From NCBI GenBank assembly GCA_024642445.1, contig JAHEBG010000063.1:1-6728 (forward strand): a DNA stretch of 6,728 nt, given 5' to 3'. Of this stretch, positions 6,699 through 6,728 are shown in pieces. Numbering within the stretch: the stretch's first letter is position 1; the number at the start of each line of letters is the position of its first letter. The translations under genes and the position numbers were made by a program. The notes under the pieces were generated by a model, which had not been told where the DNA came from, ran no database searches, and was given only the letters and a program-made list of their open reading frames with translations. The stretch is from Gammaproteobacteria bacterium (GTDB taxonomy: Bacteria; Pseudomonadota; Gammaproteobacteria; Xanthomonadales; Xanthomonadaceae).

Positions 6699-6728
6699 GT
6701 GCAATGGTAAAATCTCTGCATGGCGCAA

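Noticed and set aside
6699..6728. Start of a further gene at the right edge: ATG at 6704 or ATG at 6720, with TAAAAT at 6708-6713 as a possible -10 box.
   Set aside because: At most eight codons are visible, no ribosome site is seen and the two ATGs are in different frames, so no gene can be called.

Overview
The window looks like chromosomal core DNA of a gammaproteobacterium. The order pal – cpoB – queE – queC – tRNA-Lys is one I know from Pseudomonas and Xanthomonas-type genomes. The wording of QueE ([15 protein letters not shown], then [17 protein letters not shown]) and the pair of secreted S9 peptidases fit Lysobacter/Xanthomonas relatives best. This assignment rests on recalled family sequences, not on a search. 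All genes are on the + strand, and I see no mobile element, CRISPR array or integrase.

Region 1 (1-2478) is a tightly packed operon tail. It starts inside pal (peptidoglycan-associated outer-membrane lipoprotein) and continues 4 bases later with cpoB (periplasmic coordinator of the Tol-Pal and PBP1B machinery). Then come queE, which overlaps cpoB and probably uses a TTG start, and queC, whose ATG overlaps the queE stop as ATGA. Pal and CpoB act in outer-membrane constriction and septal wall synthesis. QueE and QueC carry out two consecutive steps that turn CPH4 into preQ0 for queuosine modification of tRNA.

Region 2 (2479-2628) is a stable-RNA unit. It has a TATAAT box with a GC-rich discriminator, a complete tRNA-Lys(UUU) with encoded CCA, and a strong intrinsic terminator.

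Region 3 (2629-6698) holds a 161-base leader with two candidate promoters, followed by two tandem paralogous genes. Each encodes a signal peptide, a beta-propeller-like N-terminal half and an S9 (prolyl oligopeptidase family) alpha/beta-hydrolase domain with an intact Ser-Asp-His triad. A GC-rich hairpin with a GCAA loop separates the two genes and may dampen read-through into the second. The last 30 bases hold no gene that can be called.

I did not find a convincing new biological system. The most interesting part is the diverged peptidase pair: the catalytic core is well kept, while the propeller and a segment between the nucleophile and the catalytic Asp differ.
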